A stretch of DNA of 64,000 nt, taken from positions 1 to 64,000 of IMG/VR virus record IMGVR_UViG_3300030102_007626; one strand, written 5' to 3'. This DNA comes from a virus. The translations under genes were made by a program, and so were the position numbers. This document shows, piece after piece, positions 26,053 through 35,503 of this stretch (the stretch's first letter is position 1; each line of letters begins with the position of its first letter). The notes under the pieces were generated by a model, which made no database searches, was not told the DNA's origin, and saw only the letters and a list, made by a program, of their open reading frames with translations.

Positions 26053-28680
26053 ATGGGGCTTTTAATAAAATTAAAAAATGGGGATACCTCATTAAAATCT
26101 CTTAAATTTGGTAAAGATAGACCAGGAGGAGGAGATAGTGGAAAGCCTTATATTCAAACCCCAATCGGAGACCAAGCTGAAAATACAGCTATTGATGGTG
26201 ATGGAATTATTAGAGGTGGTTTAACTGCACCATCTAGAGCACTTGAAGATGTTACGCGTTTATCAAAATATTTTTTTGATTTTAAAAACCCAAATGGGTT
26301 ACTTTTTACAGCAAAACAAAATTTACTTTCAAGAATAGCCCCAAAAACAGAAACAGCAATAGGTCTTGGTTATGGTGGAAGTAAATCAAGAACTCTTTTA
26401 GGGCCAATGGCTCAAGATGTTAGTGATGGATTTACTGAAAATAATGGACTTATAAATGGAGGTATTTATACTCCTTTATCTACTTTAGGACAAGCAGCAG
26501 TTGGTTTTACAGGAACCCACATTAACAAACAAGGGCTTGACCCTACAGGACTACTCCCAGATGCTGCTATTAAAAAATATGGTGATGTAGTATTTCAAAA
26601 CAATAAAGCAGAAAGAAATGGTGATGGTCCTGTTAGAAGTATTATACCTTTTAATCTTATAAAAAAAGAACAAAGAGCAAGTGATAGACTTGAAAATGCT
26701 ACTTTACAACAATCTAATGCTGAAGATAGAGCTATTGATGAATTAAATAGAGAAGCTTCTCAAACTGATTTATTTACTCGTGGTCGTGTTCTTCCACCTA
26801 TCCCAAAAGTTTCTACATCACTAAATAATGCTGCTAATTCATTTCTAAAAAAATGGGATGAATATAGGAACCAACAAGCTCAAAAAAAGTTAGATAGAAA
26901 AACAAATAAATTACAAACGGCAGAAAAAAAAGCATTAGAAGCTAGTGCAAATGTAGGCCAATCTTATGAAGATAACTTTCAGGAGGTATATTATGATAAT
27001 AGATTATTAAATTTATGGAATTCACAAGGTTTAGATACTACTAAATCATATGAAGGACAAATTTATAATTTAGCTTCTGGAGGGGTTTTATATTCTTATG
27101 GGGGTGGTCCTAATTCTATTGCTGGGGTAGGAAAAACAGATATACGTTTTTCTACTTTAAATGATGGGGTTTCACCTGTTAGAACAGGAGCATTTAGAAT
27201 AGACCCGTATTTTAAAGGGGTTGATAAAGATACATCTCTCCCTATCTATGAATATGGTAAACCCATAAACCGTCCCTTAATATATAGTCTTAAACATATT
27301 TTTTCTAATAATACTGTTTCTTTACTTTACCAACAATTAAATAATCCTTTAGTTAAAGGAGAACAATTATTTGGTACAAAAACCTATCTTATAGATAAAG
27401 ATAATAAAGAAGATATACAACCATGGGATAATAATGATCTTATAAGATCAAATACTAGTTTTTTTAGTGAACCTGATAATGACCAAATTATATCTGCTGC
27501 TTGGAATTATGGTGATTTTATATCCCAAGATCCTAATAGAACAGGCCAATTAAAACAAGATTTTAGAAAAAATATATCATCAAATCAAACAAAAACTTTT
27601 ATAGCTAAATCTCCTGATTATTTAAAAGAAAACCTAGAAAGAAGAGTTAATATAGGAGAATTTAACGATCCTGGCCAAAAAGGAGATATATCCAATTATG
27701 TATTAGGTAAAAGAGATTTAGGTGCAGGAAAAATTGTTTTAGGGGCGGTAGATACTATTAATACTTTACCTGTATATAAATCAAATAGTGGACCTTTAGG
27801 ATCAGGGGGTGATGGAAAAGATGCTTTAACAAATGACTTTTGTAAATTTAGATTTGCAGTATTAGATAATGATTCAACTTTAAAATTTTATCTTCATTTT
27901 AGAGCTTATTTAGATGGATTTAAAGATAATTATAAAGCTAAGTACAAGTCATTAAGTTATGTTGGAAGAGGAGAAGAATTTCATAAATATGGAGGATTTA
28001 CAAGAGATATATCTTTTGGTTTTAAAGTTGTTGCTTTATCAAAACAAGAACTTCTTCCAATGTATAGAAAATTAAACTTCTTAGCTTCATCTTTAGCCCC
28101 TAGCTATACAAATGCAGGATATATGGGTGGTACTATGACAGAAGTTACTATAGGTGGTTATTTATATAATCAACCTGGGATAATTACAAGTATTAATTTA
28201 TCGGCTCCAAAAGAAACAACTTGGGAAATTCAAGTTCCTTTAAAAGGAATAACAGAAGATGGAACAGGTAAAGCAAGCGATTTTACAGATAAATCCACCT
28301 TAGAATTACCACATATGATAGAAGTAGATGTAAGCTTTACACCTATCCATGACTTTAGAGTACAACGTCAAAGAAATGGATTTATGCGTAAGGATGACTT
28401 TCCATTTAACAGTCTTATTGAAGATAAAAATATTCATGGTCCTGAAAGGTATATAAATTTAAAAGAAGCGGGTATAGACGGTTATAAAAGTATTTCACCT
28501 AGTGAAGCAGTACAAATTGAATCAAGAACAGAAGGAGACCAAAACCAAATACCTGATCCTGAATCTGCTTCTGATGAAGCAGAAGCAGCTGAAGCAGCAG
28601 CCGCCGAAACAGCAGCACTTCAACAACTCCAAGAAACTTTTAATAATTTTGGTGGTACAGGATTACCTTTTTCTCTTTAA
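26053..28680 (+). CDS. Baseplate tail-tube / hub-associated protein (gp48/gp54-type role)
   Basis: The 875-aa protein has a tube-like C-terminal domain. FCKFRFAVLDNDSTLKFYLH, LLPMYRKLNFLASSLAPSY, VTIGGYLYNQPGIITSINLS, and ELPHMIEVDVSFTPIHDFRV match the strand pattern of tube-cap and baseplate-tube proteins of contractile phages. The N-terminal 550 residues are polar and without a recognisable domain. It sits between the tape measure and gp53-like genes, where the tube-initiating baseplate proteins are expected. The name gp48/gp54 is a role, not a proven homology. Confidence 0.6.
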   Translation: MGLLIKLKNGDTSLKSLKFGKDRPGGGDSGKPYIQTPIGDQAENTAIDGDGIIRGGLTAPSRALEDVTRLSKYFFDFKNPNGLLFTAKQNLLSRIAPKTETAIGLGYGGSKSRTLLGPMAQDVSDGFTENNGLINGGIYTPLSTLGQAAVGFTGTHINKQGLDPTGLLPDAAIKKYGDVVFQNNKAERNGDGPVRSIIPFNLIKKEQRASDRLENATLQQSNAEDRAIDELNREASQTDLFTRGRVLPPIPKVSTSLNNAANSFLKKWDEYRNQQAQKKLDRKTNKLQTAEKKALEASANVGQSYEDNFQEVYYDNRLLNLWNSQGLDTTKSYEGQIYNLASGGVLYSYGGGPNSIAGVGKTDIRFSTLNDGVSPVRTGAFRIDPYFKGVDKDTSLPIYEYGKPINRPLIYSLKHIFSNNTVSLLYQQLNNPLVKGEQLFGTKTYLIDKDNKEDIQPWDNNDLIRSNTSFFSEPDNDQIISAAWNYGDFISQDPNRTGQLKQDFRKNISSNQTKTFIAKSPDYLKENLERRVNIGEFNDPGQKGDISNYVLGKRDLGAGKIVLGAVDTINTLPVYKSNSGPLGSGGDGKDALTNDFCKFRFAVLDNDSTLKFYLHFRAYLDGFKDNYKAKYKSLSYVGRGEEFHKYGGFTRDISFGFKVVALSKQELLPMYRKLNFLASSLAPSYTNAGYMGGTMTEVTIGGYLYNQPGIITSINLSAPKETTWEIQVPLKGITEDGTGKASDFTDKSTLELPHMIEVDVSFTPIHDFRVQRQRNGFMRKDDFPFNSLIEDKNIHGPERYINLKEAGIDGYKSISPSEAVQIESRTEGDQNQIPDPESASDEAEAAEAAAAETAALQQLQETFNNFGGTGLPFSL

Positions 28681-28692
28681 TAAATTAAAAAT

Positions 28693-29073
28693 ATGAGTAG
28701 ATATAGTGATATTGGTAAAGGAACTTATTTTAACCCAACCACAAATAAAATAGTTCGTGGATATTTAAATGTAAAATATCCTTCAATCCCCCTTGATTTT
28801 TCGGATGTTTATGTGTATACTAACAGAGGTGATAGATATGATCTTTTATCTCAAAATTTTTATGGTGATCCTAATTTATGGTGGATAATAGCTAGAGCAA
28901 ACCCATCTCAAACACCTGATTCTTTAATCCCTGAAGTAGGTGCTCAAATTAGAATTCCTTCTAAAAATAGATTATCAAAGATAATATCTTCATATAATTT
29001 ACTTAACAACCTTACAGATTTAGTATCTTTAGAAGAAAATAATAATACAACAAGAGGTTCTATTTCTTATTAA
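28693..29073 (+). CDS. 53: Baseplate wedge protein with LysM-like domain (T4 gp53-like)
   Basis: The 126-aa protein carries a LysM-like fold: DRYDLLSQNFYGDPNLWWII followed by ARANPSQTPDSLIPEVGAQI and RIPS. This combination is diagnostic for gp53-type baseplate wedge proteins of contractile tails. It is shorter than T4 gp53 (196 aa). It follows the tube/hub gene and precedes the large hub protein, the usual cluster. Confidence 0.85.
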   Translation: MSRYSDIGKGTYFNPTTNKIVRGYLNVKYPSIPLDFSDVYVYTNRGDRYDLLSQNFYGDPNLWWIIARANPSQTPDSLIPEVGAQIRIPSKNRLSKIISSYNLLNNLTDLVSLEENNNTTRGSISY

Positions 29074-29083
29074 AATTTAAGTT

Positions 29084-31999
29084 ATGAGTATAGTAGGAGA
29101 AGAATTAGCATACCCAATATATACCCAAGTTAAAGCTAGACAAATTTTACATGGTAGTGGTAAATCATATACTAGAAATAATAACCAATTAAAAATATTA
29201 AATACCCAAAACTCATGGATAAAACTTGCTTCAGGAGTATCAATAACCCAAGAAAAAGCAGATGAAATGGGAATCCCAGATCTTGCAGGAGATAAGTTAG
29301 CTAAAAAATACGTTTTATTTAACGGAACCTCTCAAGCTGGTAAAAAAGGTGATCCTTTAGCTCAAAAGGGAAAGTTTTTACCTGGAACTTATACAAGAGG
29401 GGAATTTGGAATTGTTCCAATGCCTGGTATTGAAAATTTAACTGTAAAAACTTTAAATCGTGGTTCATTAAAAAAGGCTACTTTAAAATTAAAAGTTCAT
29501 GATAGAACACAATTTGAAGCTATTGAAGTTTTATATTTAAGATTAGGATATACTGTATTAGTTGAATGGGGTAATAACATCTATACTTCAAATGGTACTA
29601 ACCTTAAAACAATAAATACTACTGTAACAGAAAATGCTTTTTTTGTTGATGGAGAGGAGGGATTAGGAAAAAATAAAACTTATTTAGAAGGATTAGGAAC
29701 AATTGAAAAAGAAAGATTAAAATATAGTGGAAATTATGATGGATTTTTTGCTAAAATATCTAATTTTGAGTGGGCATTTCAAGATGATGGTTCTTATGAT
29801 ATAACTATTACTTTAATAAGTTTAGGTGATGTTATAGAATCTTTAAAATCTAATATTTCAATTTCCCCACAATTTATTGAATTTCAATCATATACAGATC
29901 AAAAAGACACTACTAAAGAAGAAATTCAAAGTAGATCAAAAAGTATACTTCATGCTTTTTTATGGACATGGGAGTATGTAAACACAGATGGTACAAGAAT
30001 AAAATACCCTGAATCTTCTAAAGTTAAGATTAATGGTGGTGATGTGGTAGGTTACCAAATGCATATGGGAGATGATACTTTATCAGCAACAAGGTATATT
30101 GTAAAATATAAGAGTGTTTATCAATATAATGGAACTTACACATCATATTCAGACACACAAGGTTCTACAAAAAGAAATTGGATGAGAGCACAGGGTTATG
30201 CTGTTAATGACTCAGGTATTTATGAATACACCCCAGAAGAATATGCTAAAAGTCCTTTTGAAGAGGGAAGTGTAACTCAGAATACTATAGCTGAACAAAA
30301 AGGTTGGATAGCTTATGTAGGGTATCATTATAAAGATTGGGGTGACTGGAGAGAAGAAGCTGATGATGATGCATTAAGTGGTTATAACCCTTATACTATA
30401 GACATAAAAACTGTTACTGATACTACTGAAAATCCTTTACTTGATACTGGGATTATTGGTAGAGATGGTTTTAGAACTACACATAAAGGAAAACCTTTTA
30501 TGTATATAAGATTTGGAGCTTTAATAACCTATCTACAAAATAAAGTAATCCCAAATATTAAATCTGGAAATGAAACAGTTCCTTTATTTAAAATTCAAAA
30601 TGATGCAAAACCTAATGGTACTATTATGTACACTATTCCAAATCAACAGAGTAATGATCTTAAAAAATGTTATATTAGAACTAAACTAGAATTTCCTACT
30701 GATATTACAGAAGACGATGGAACAAAACATTCAAAAGGATCATATTATATAACAGCTAATGACAAGCTTGAACCTTTTAGAACATTAGATTATAATGGTG
30801 ATAGTAAACTAAATAAATATAAAAGTGTTAATAGAGCATTTCCTTTAAATGTTTATTTACATTTTGATTTTGTAAGAGAAGTTTTAGATAGTAATACTGA
30901 TAAAGATGGAAATGTTAGTATATTTAATTTATTAAAGGGATTATGTGATGGTATTAATTTATCACTAGGAGGTATTAATAATTTAGAACCTATAATGCAT
31001 GAAACTACTAATACCCTTCATATTGTAGATACTACCCCTATTCCTGGAAGAGTAAATCCAATAGGAAAATATAAGCTTAATTTATTTGGATATGCTGGTG
31101 AAACCTCAAATTTTATAAGAAAACTAGATGTAAAAACAGCCATCACCCCAGAATATGCTACTATGATCACAGTAGGAGCTACAGCTGGAGGAAATATAAA
31201 AGGAGTTGATGCTACATCTTTTGCTAAATGGAATAAAGGTGTAATAGATAAATTTAAACAAGAATTAGAGCCTGCAGATCAAAGCTCTGCAAATTCATTC
31301 CCTGCAGACCCAGTAAAAAATTATTCTCAAAAAACACTAAAGAATTTTGTTCAAAGTTGGTTATGTGCAGAGACTAGTAAGCAGTTTAGTAGTGAGGGGC
31401 TTTGGAAAGAAGGTGTATCTGATAGTTTAATAGACCAAAATCTTTCAATTAATACGGAATTTTACAAATATGCTATTGCACGAAAAAATCAACTTTCTAG
31501 TGGACCAAATGTAAGTGGAGGAATAGGTTTTATTCCTTTTAAAATTAACTTTACAATAGATGGATTATCAGGTATAAAAATATATAATGTTTTACATGTT
31601 GATACTTCATTTTTACCTAAAGTATATGGTAATACTTTAGATTTTATAGTAACAGGGATAACACATAAAGTAAGTAAGGGAGATTGGGAAACAGAATTAA
31701 CTGTTACGGTAATACCTAAATCCTCAAAAGATGGGGGTGTAATAGAAAATTATGATTATTTATTTACTAAAGAAGCAGAAGAAGCTTTAAAACTTTCTCT
31801 TAGTAATACTGCTTCAAGTGCTACTGCTGCACCTTCTTATGCTTCTCCTAATGTTAATGTTAATACTGGTGGTGGAACTGGGGATGGAAAAGGTACTTTA
31901 GGAACAGGAGCAACAGAGCTTGCAAAGGGTGCATATAAAGATGAAACAGAACTAAATAATGCAATTAAAAAAGGACTAGATATAATAAAGAATTTATAA
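29084..31999 (+). CDS. Large baseplate hub protein (gp27/gpD-type candidate)
   Basis: The 971-aa protein has two hub-like ends. The N-terminal part contains FGIVPMPGIENLTVKTLNRG, with strand-rich LKLKVHDRTQFEAIEVLYLR. The C-terminal part (DTSFLPKVYGNTLDFIVTGI followed by THKVSKGDWETELTV) is the typical closing barrel of gp27/gpD/VgrG-type hub proteins. The middle is a long insertion with Tyr- and Asp-rich loops. It precedes the peptidase gene by 4 nt, as expected if the two make the hub and its cell-wall-digesting tip. It is much longer than T4 gp27 (391 aa). Confidence 0.62.
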   Translation: MSIVGEELAYPIYTQVKARQILHGSGKSYTRNNNQLKILNTQNSWIKLASGVSITQEKADEMGIPDLAGDKLAKKYVLFNGTSQAGKKGDPLAQKGKFLPGTYTRGEFGIVPMPGIENLTVKTLNRGSLKKATLKLKVHDRTQFEAIEVLYLRLGYTVLVEWGNNIYTSNGTNLKTINTTVTENAFFVDGEEGLGKNKTYLEGLGTIEKERLKYSGNYDGFFAKISNFEWAFQDDGSYDITITLISLGDVIESLKSNISISPQFIEFQSYTDQKDTTKEEIQSRSKSILHAFLWTWEYVNTDGTRIKYPESSKVKINGGDVVGYQMHMGDDTLSATRYIVKYKSVYQYNGTYTSYSDTQGSTKRNWMRAQGYAVNDSGIYEYTPEEYAKSPFEEGSVTQNTIAEQKGWIAYVGYHYKDWGDWREEADDDALSGYNPYTIDIKTVTDTTENPLLDTGIIGRDGFRTTHKGKPFMYIRFGALITYLQNKVIPNIKSGNETVPLFKIQNDAKPNGTIMYTIPNQQSNDLKKCYIRTKLEFPTDITEDDGTKHSKGSYYITANDKLEPFRTLDYNGDSKLNKYKSVNRAFPLNVYLHFDFVREVLDSNTDKDGNVSIFNLLKGLCDGINLSLGGINNLEPIMHETTNTLHIVDTTPIPGRVNPIGKYKLNLFGYAGETSNFIRKLDVKTAITPEYATMITVGATAGGNIKGVDATSFAKWNKGVIDKFKQELEPADQSSANSFPADPVKNYSQKTLKNFVQSWLCAETSKQFSSEGLWKEGVSDSLIDQNLSINTEFYKYAIARKNQLSSGPNVSGGIGFIPFKINFTIDGLSGIKIYNVLHVDTSFLPKVYGNTLDFIVTGITHKVSKGDWETELTVTVIPKSSKDGGVIENYDYLFTKEAEEALKLSLSNTASSATAAPSYASPNVNVNTGGGTGDGKGTLGTGATELAKGAYKDETELNNAIKKGLDIIKNL

Positions 32000-32003
32000 A
32001 ACT

Positions 32004-32741
32004 ATGGCATATATTAAGGGAGAACCTTTAAAAGAATTAAGGGAAAAAATAATTAAAATAGCTGCTTCTTATGTAGGACAAGCTTCAACAGGAGGCCAAG
32101 ACTCACAGAAACATGACCCAAAATTTAATGAAAAATTAAAATCTCTTGGTTGGGTTCAAAATGGAGGAGCTTTAGGTGCTTATTGCAATTATACTGTTTT
32201 ACTTATATATAGAGAAGCTATAATAGGAGGTAATAGTTTTATAGGTGGAATTGGAAATACAAATAAAAATTGGGAAGGAAAAAGATTTTTTATTGCTGTC
32301 CCTATTAATTCTTCAAAATCAGGAAAAACAAGAAAAGTTCTTTATAGAACTGATTATGGTATGCAAACACCACATACAACAGCAACAAGATGGAACCATC
32401 AACTGTTTAATCGTTTTATTAGTGTTTCTTCTAATTCTAATAATCTAGGAAGACCTGGAACTCCTTCTAAATTTAAAAAATATGTAGAAGAAGGTTATAT
32501 TCTCCCAGGAGATAGTGTTTTATTTGATTGGAAGGAAAGTCCACAATTACCTCGAACAGAAGATCATATAGGTATTTATATAGCTCCTGCAAATAGTACT
32601 TATACACATGCTATATGTATAGAGGGCAATACAAGACCCGAAGGTGCGGCATATGGAAATCCAAATGGTGTTTGGATGAGACTACGACCAATAAGTCAAA
32701 TTATGGGGTTTAATCAATTAGTATTAAGAGAAAACATGTAG
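32004..32741 (+). CDS. Tail-associated peptidoglycan peptidase (NlpC/P60- or CHAP-like)
   Basis: The 245-aa protein starts with a helix before a catalytic Cys in GAYCNYTVLLIYREA. The His is in TEDHIGIYIAPA, followed by THAICIEGNT, and PGDSVLFDW marks the characteristic strand before the His. This is the C-H order of papain-like cell-wall hydrolases used in phage tails and by CHAP/NlpC enzymes. No signal peptide is seen, as expected for a virion protein delivered by the tail. It is encoded directly after the hub, so it probably opens the cell wall during injection. Confidence 0.72.
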   Translation: MAYIKGEPLKELREKIIKIAASYVGQASTGGQDSQKHDPKFNEKLKSLGWVQNGGALGAYCNYTVLLIYREAIIGGNSFIGGIGNTNKNWEGKRFFIAVPINSSKSGKTRKVLYRTDYGMQTPHTTATRWNHQLFNRFISVSSNSNNLGRPGTPSKFKKYVEEGYILPGDSVLFDWKESPQLPRTEDHIGIYIAPANSTYTHAICIEGNTRPEGAAYGNPNGVWMRLRPISQIMGFNQLVLRENM

Positions 32742-32744
32742 ATT

Positions 32745-33671
32745 ATGCCTTATTATCCACTTTCCCAAATACAAACCGACTTCTTTACTAATGGAGATGA
32801 ATATGCTTTTATAAACACCGAGGAACTTTATACAGGCCCATACTATAAAACTTCTGATGGAAAATTTTATTCAGGAAAAATCCCAAACCAACAATCAAAA
32901 GAATTAATCCCTGTTAATCCTGCTACTCTTAAACCCCCAACTGGCCCAAATTTTTCAATAAAACCTTCAGAAAATTCAATTAATATTGTTGGAGGTCCAA
33001 CACAAACTGATAATCCTATATATGATCCTAATGGAAACTTTTTACCTACCTCAGATAACTCAGGGTATATTTTTGATGGGAATTCAAGAATATTACCCAC
33101 TCCTTATTATCCTATTTTAACCCAAAAACAAAAAAATAATAAACAGTTTACAAGGTATTTTACTAAAAAAACAAATGAACTAAAATATATAGAAATTGAT
33201 AAAATAACTTATGATGCTTTACTAAACAAAGAAGCGGATATTGCTTATGATCTATATGAACCTGCTTCTCTTATTTGGAGAATAGAAGGAGATAGAACAG
33301 AAATATTTAACTCAAATAAAGGATCAGCTTTATCAGTTGAACAACAATCTAGATGGCCAGGTTTTTCTCAATATTTTAAAGATAAGTTTACACAATTTTA
33401 TCAAACACAAACAGTCCAAGAAAATTTATATACAAATGGGGGTGAATTTCAAACCCCTGACGGAAAAGAATATATAGGTCCGTATCATCTCCATCCTGAA
33501 AAAGGAGCTATGGTAGGTGCTGTTCATGTAAAGAAAAAACATGATTTATTATTTCCTTTATCTCCTGATGCTCCTCAAATTGAAACACCACCCCCATCTC
33601 AACCAAAACAACCATCAACATCTCCTCCTTCAATGGGTGGAGGAGGATATTCTGGTGGAGGAGGATATTAA
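32745..33671 (+). CDS. Baseplate-region virion protein with paired Y-x-GPY motifs and Gly-rich C-terminus
   Basis: The 308-aa protein has two related blocks. Near the N-terminus is ELYTGPYYKTSDGKFYSG, and near the C-terminus is NGGEFQTPDGKEYIGPYHLH, followed by PEKGAMVGAVH. The latter type of motif recurs in structural proteins of other phages. The C-terminus is a Pro-rich then Gly/Tyr-rich tail (SMGGGGYSGGGGY). It is the last gene of the tail operon. The function is unknown; I infer an exposed baseplate component. Confidence 0.5.
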   Translation: MPYYPLSQIQTDFFTNGDEYAFINTEELYTGPYYKTSDGKFYSGKIPNQQSKELIPVNPATLKPPTGPNFSIKPSENSINIVGGPTQTDNPIYDPNGNFLPTSDNSGYIFDGNSRILPTPYYPILTQKQKNNKQFTRYFTKKTNELKYIEIDKITYDALLNKEADIAYDLYEPASLIWRIEGDRTEIFNSNKGSALSVEQQSRWPGFSQYFKDKFTQFYQTQTVQENLYTNGGEFQTPDGKEYIGPYHLHPEKGAMVGAVHVKKKHDLLFPLSPDAPQIETPPPSQPKQPSTSPPSMGGGGYSGGGGY

Positions 33672-33676
33672 AATAT

Positions 33677-33706
33677 TTGTTTTTTTAAATATTTTTTAGT
33701 ATCTTA
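33677..33706 (+). promoter_or_regulatory. Early promoter candidate, TTG-N20-TATCTTA
   Basis: TTG (33677-33679), 20 nt, TATCTTA (33700-33706). It marks the switch from tail genes to replication genes. Only 5 nt separate the downstream box from the ATG at 33712, so the transcript would be nearly leaderless. An AT-only stem (33670-33678 with 33687-33695) with T-runs overlaps it and might act as a weak terminator. Confidence 0.55.
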
Positions 33707-33711
33707 ATCTT

Positions 33712-34989
33712 ATGTATTGGCTTATAGAAAATCAAACTAAGATAGATCATCTTTGTCAAATAAAACACAAAGAAGCGTATGTTGAGGTAATTCCAACATC
33801 ACCATTTCTACACCCTGTAGAAAATAATATATGTGCTATCTATATTAGACCAATAACAGATACAAAAGGATATATTATTCCAATAAATCATAGTGAAACA
33901 ATAAATTTTAATATAGAAGAAGGAATAAAAGTATTAAATAGCATAGAAAACATTCACATAAGGGATAAAAAGGAATTTCTACATTATATAAAAGAAGTAC
34001 CATTTAATAACTTACTACAACCACCCCCATCCCTTACTACGTATATACCAGAATTAACCCCTGCTCATAACCATATTAATCAAAATAGTGGTGGACGTGT
34101 GCATACTAACCCATTAATACCAATAGTTAAACACTATGAGGTATGTAAAGAAAATTATAGAAATTTTACATTTACAAAACCAAATTTGTTTTATAATAAT
34201 AGAGCATCAATTGTGTTTAATATGATAGAACAAGCGGGAATTAAAGTAGATAACACGTTGTATCAACATTATTTTGATAAAGGCACTAATGATGGCTATG
34301 TATACACACAATATAATTTTAACACAACAACTACGAGACCCTCTAATAGATATGGAGGTGTAAATTACTCGGCATTAAATAAAGAAAATGGAGAAAGAAA
34401 ATGTTTTAAACCGCGTAACGACTTATTTATCGAAATGGATATTAGTGCTTACCATCCTACCCTTTTGGCTAGTCTCTGTGATTATAACTTTCATACTGTG
34501 GATGTTCATGAGTCTTTTGCTGAAATGTATGGAGTTGACTACAATAAAGCCAAAGAAATTACGTTTAAGCAAATCTATGGAGGGATTTGGGAAAAGTATG
34601 AACATCTTCCGTATTTTAAAAAAGTAAAAGTATATACAAATAAATTATGGGAAGAGTTTCAAACAAAAGGATATATAGAATGTCCAATATCTAAATATAG
34701 ATTTGAAAGAGATAAGCTGGATAATATGAATCCACAAAAACTTTTAAATTATTTACTACAAAACTTGGAAACCTCAACTAATGTTCTTATACTATGGGAT
34801 ATTTTTAAACTTTTACGAAGAAAAAATACTAAACTCGTATTATATGTTTATGATTCGTTTTTATTAGATTATGATGAAAGTGAGGCAGAAGTTTTAGAAC
34901 AAATTAAAGAAATATTTAAACAAAGAAATTTACAAATTAAAACAAAAATAGGCAAAGATTATAGTTTTGCAACAACAAATTATGCTTAA
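33712..34989 (+). CDS. Family A DNA polymerase-like protein (divergent)
   Basis: The 425-aa protein has the three palm motifs of family A polymerases in order: motif A FIEMDISAYHPTLLASL (D243), an O-helix-like motif B KEITFKQIYGG (K281, Y289-G290), and motif C LYVYDSFLLDY (D381; the usual HDE is YDS). SNRYGGVNYSALNKENGER resembles the template-binding loop before motif A. No 3'-5' exonuclease motif is visible in the first 150 residues. The phage also has a family B replicative polymerase, so this is an accessory polymerase of unknown role. It is the first gene of the early region. Confidence 0.7.
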   Translation: MYWLIENQTKIDHLCQIKHKEAYVEVIPTSPFLHPVENNICAIYIRPITDTKGYIIPINHSETINFNIEEGIKVLNSIENIHIRDKKEFLHYIKEVPFNNLLQPPPSLTTYIPELTPAHNHINQNSGGRVHTNPLIPIVKHYEVCKENYRNFTFTKPNLFYNNRASIVFNMIEQAGIKVDNTLYQHYFDKGTNDGYVYTQYNFNTTTTRPSNRYGGVNYSALNKENGERKCFKPRNDLFIEMDISAYHPTLLASLCDYNFHTVDVHESFAEMYGVDYNKAKEITFKQIYGGIWEKYEHLPYFKKVKVYTNKLWEEFQTKGYIECPISKYRFERDKLDNMNPQKLLNYLLQNLETSTNVLILWDIFKLLRRKNTKLVLYVYDSFLLDYDESEAEVLEQIKEIFKQRNLQIKTKIGKDYSFATTNYA

Positions 34990-35443
34990 TACTTTAGAAG
35001 ATTCACTCCATACGTATAATAAATATGACTTTAATAGTTATATGGATATTACATCAATGAATAATAGACTGTTTTGTACTTTTACTACTTTAGATGAATT
35101 AGATGCTCTAGTTGAGCAACTATCAAGTAAATATATTATAATGTATAACAAAATGTTTGCATTACAAGTTAAAAGTAACAATGAATATGTTATAACCTAT
35201 AATGTTGATCAAGGTAATATTAATGATATACCTGAAAATACTATTCTTGTACATAGAAAAAAAGAATCTAATACTTTATATACAATAAATGCTCTTAATG
35301 AGTTAATAAAAAAATTAAATAATGGGGTAGTTGATACTAAATTTCCTATAAATTGGCAACATTATAGAAATTGTATTTTGCTTACCCAACATAACGAAAT
35401 TAAACAACTAAATACAAAAATTCATAAAATTATTGAATTATAG
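34982..35443 (+). CDS. Hypothetical protein following family A polymerase
   Basis: The start ATG at 34982 overlaps the polymerase stop by 8 nt; an in-frame ATG at 34967 is possible but would extend the overlap. The product (153 aa) contains the strand-rich segment ENTILVHRKKESNTLYTINA and helix NELIKKLNNG, then FPINWQHYRNCILLT. I do not recognise a family. Tight coupling to the polymerase gene suggests a joint function. Confidence 0.5.
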   Translation: MLNTLEDSLHTYNKYDFNSYMDITSMNNRLFCTFTTLDELDALVEQLSSKYIIMYNKMFALQVKSNNEYVITYNVDQGNINDIPENTILVHRKKESNTLYTINALNELIKKLNNGVVDTKFPINWQHYRNCILLTQHNEIKQLNTKIHKIIEL

Positions 35444-35473
35444 TTGGATATTAAAATAAAGGTTATTATATTA
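35444..35473 (+). promoter_or_regulatory. Early promoter candidate, TTGGATATTA-N13-TATATTA
   Basis: TTG (35444-35446), 20 nt, TATATTA (35467-35473), 30 nt before the gp32-like start. The 10-mer TTGGATATTA recurs in the folE2 promoter at 53302. Confidence 0.6.
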
Positions 35474-35503
35474 TAGTTACAAATTTTTAAATAAGTTATC
35501 AAT

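Noticed and set aside
33670-33697. Possible terminator: AT-only hairpin with T-runs after the tail operon
   Set aside because: The stem has no G-C pairs and the site overlaps a better promoter; it is mentioned with the promoter only.
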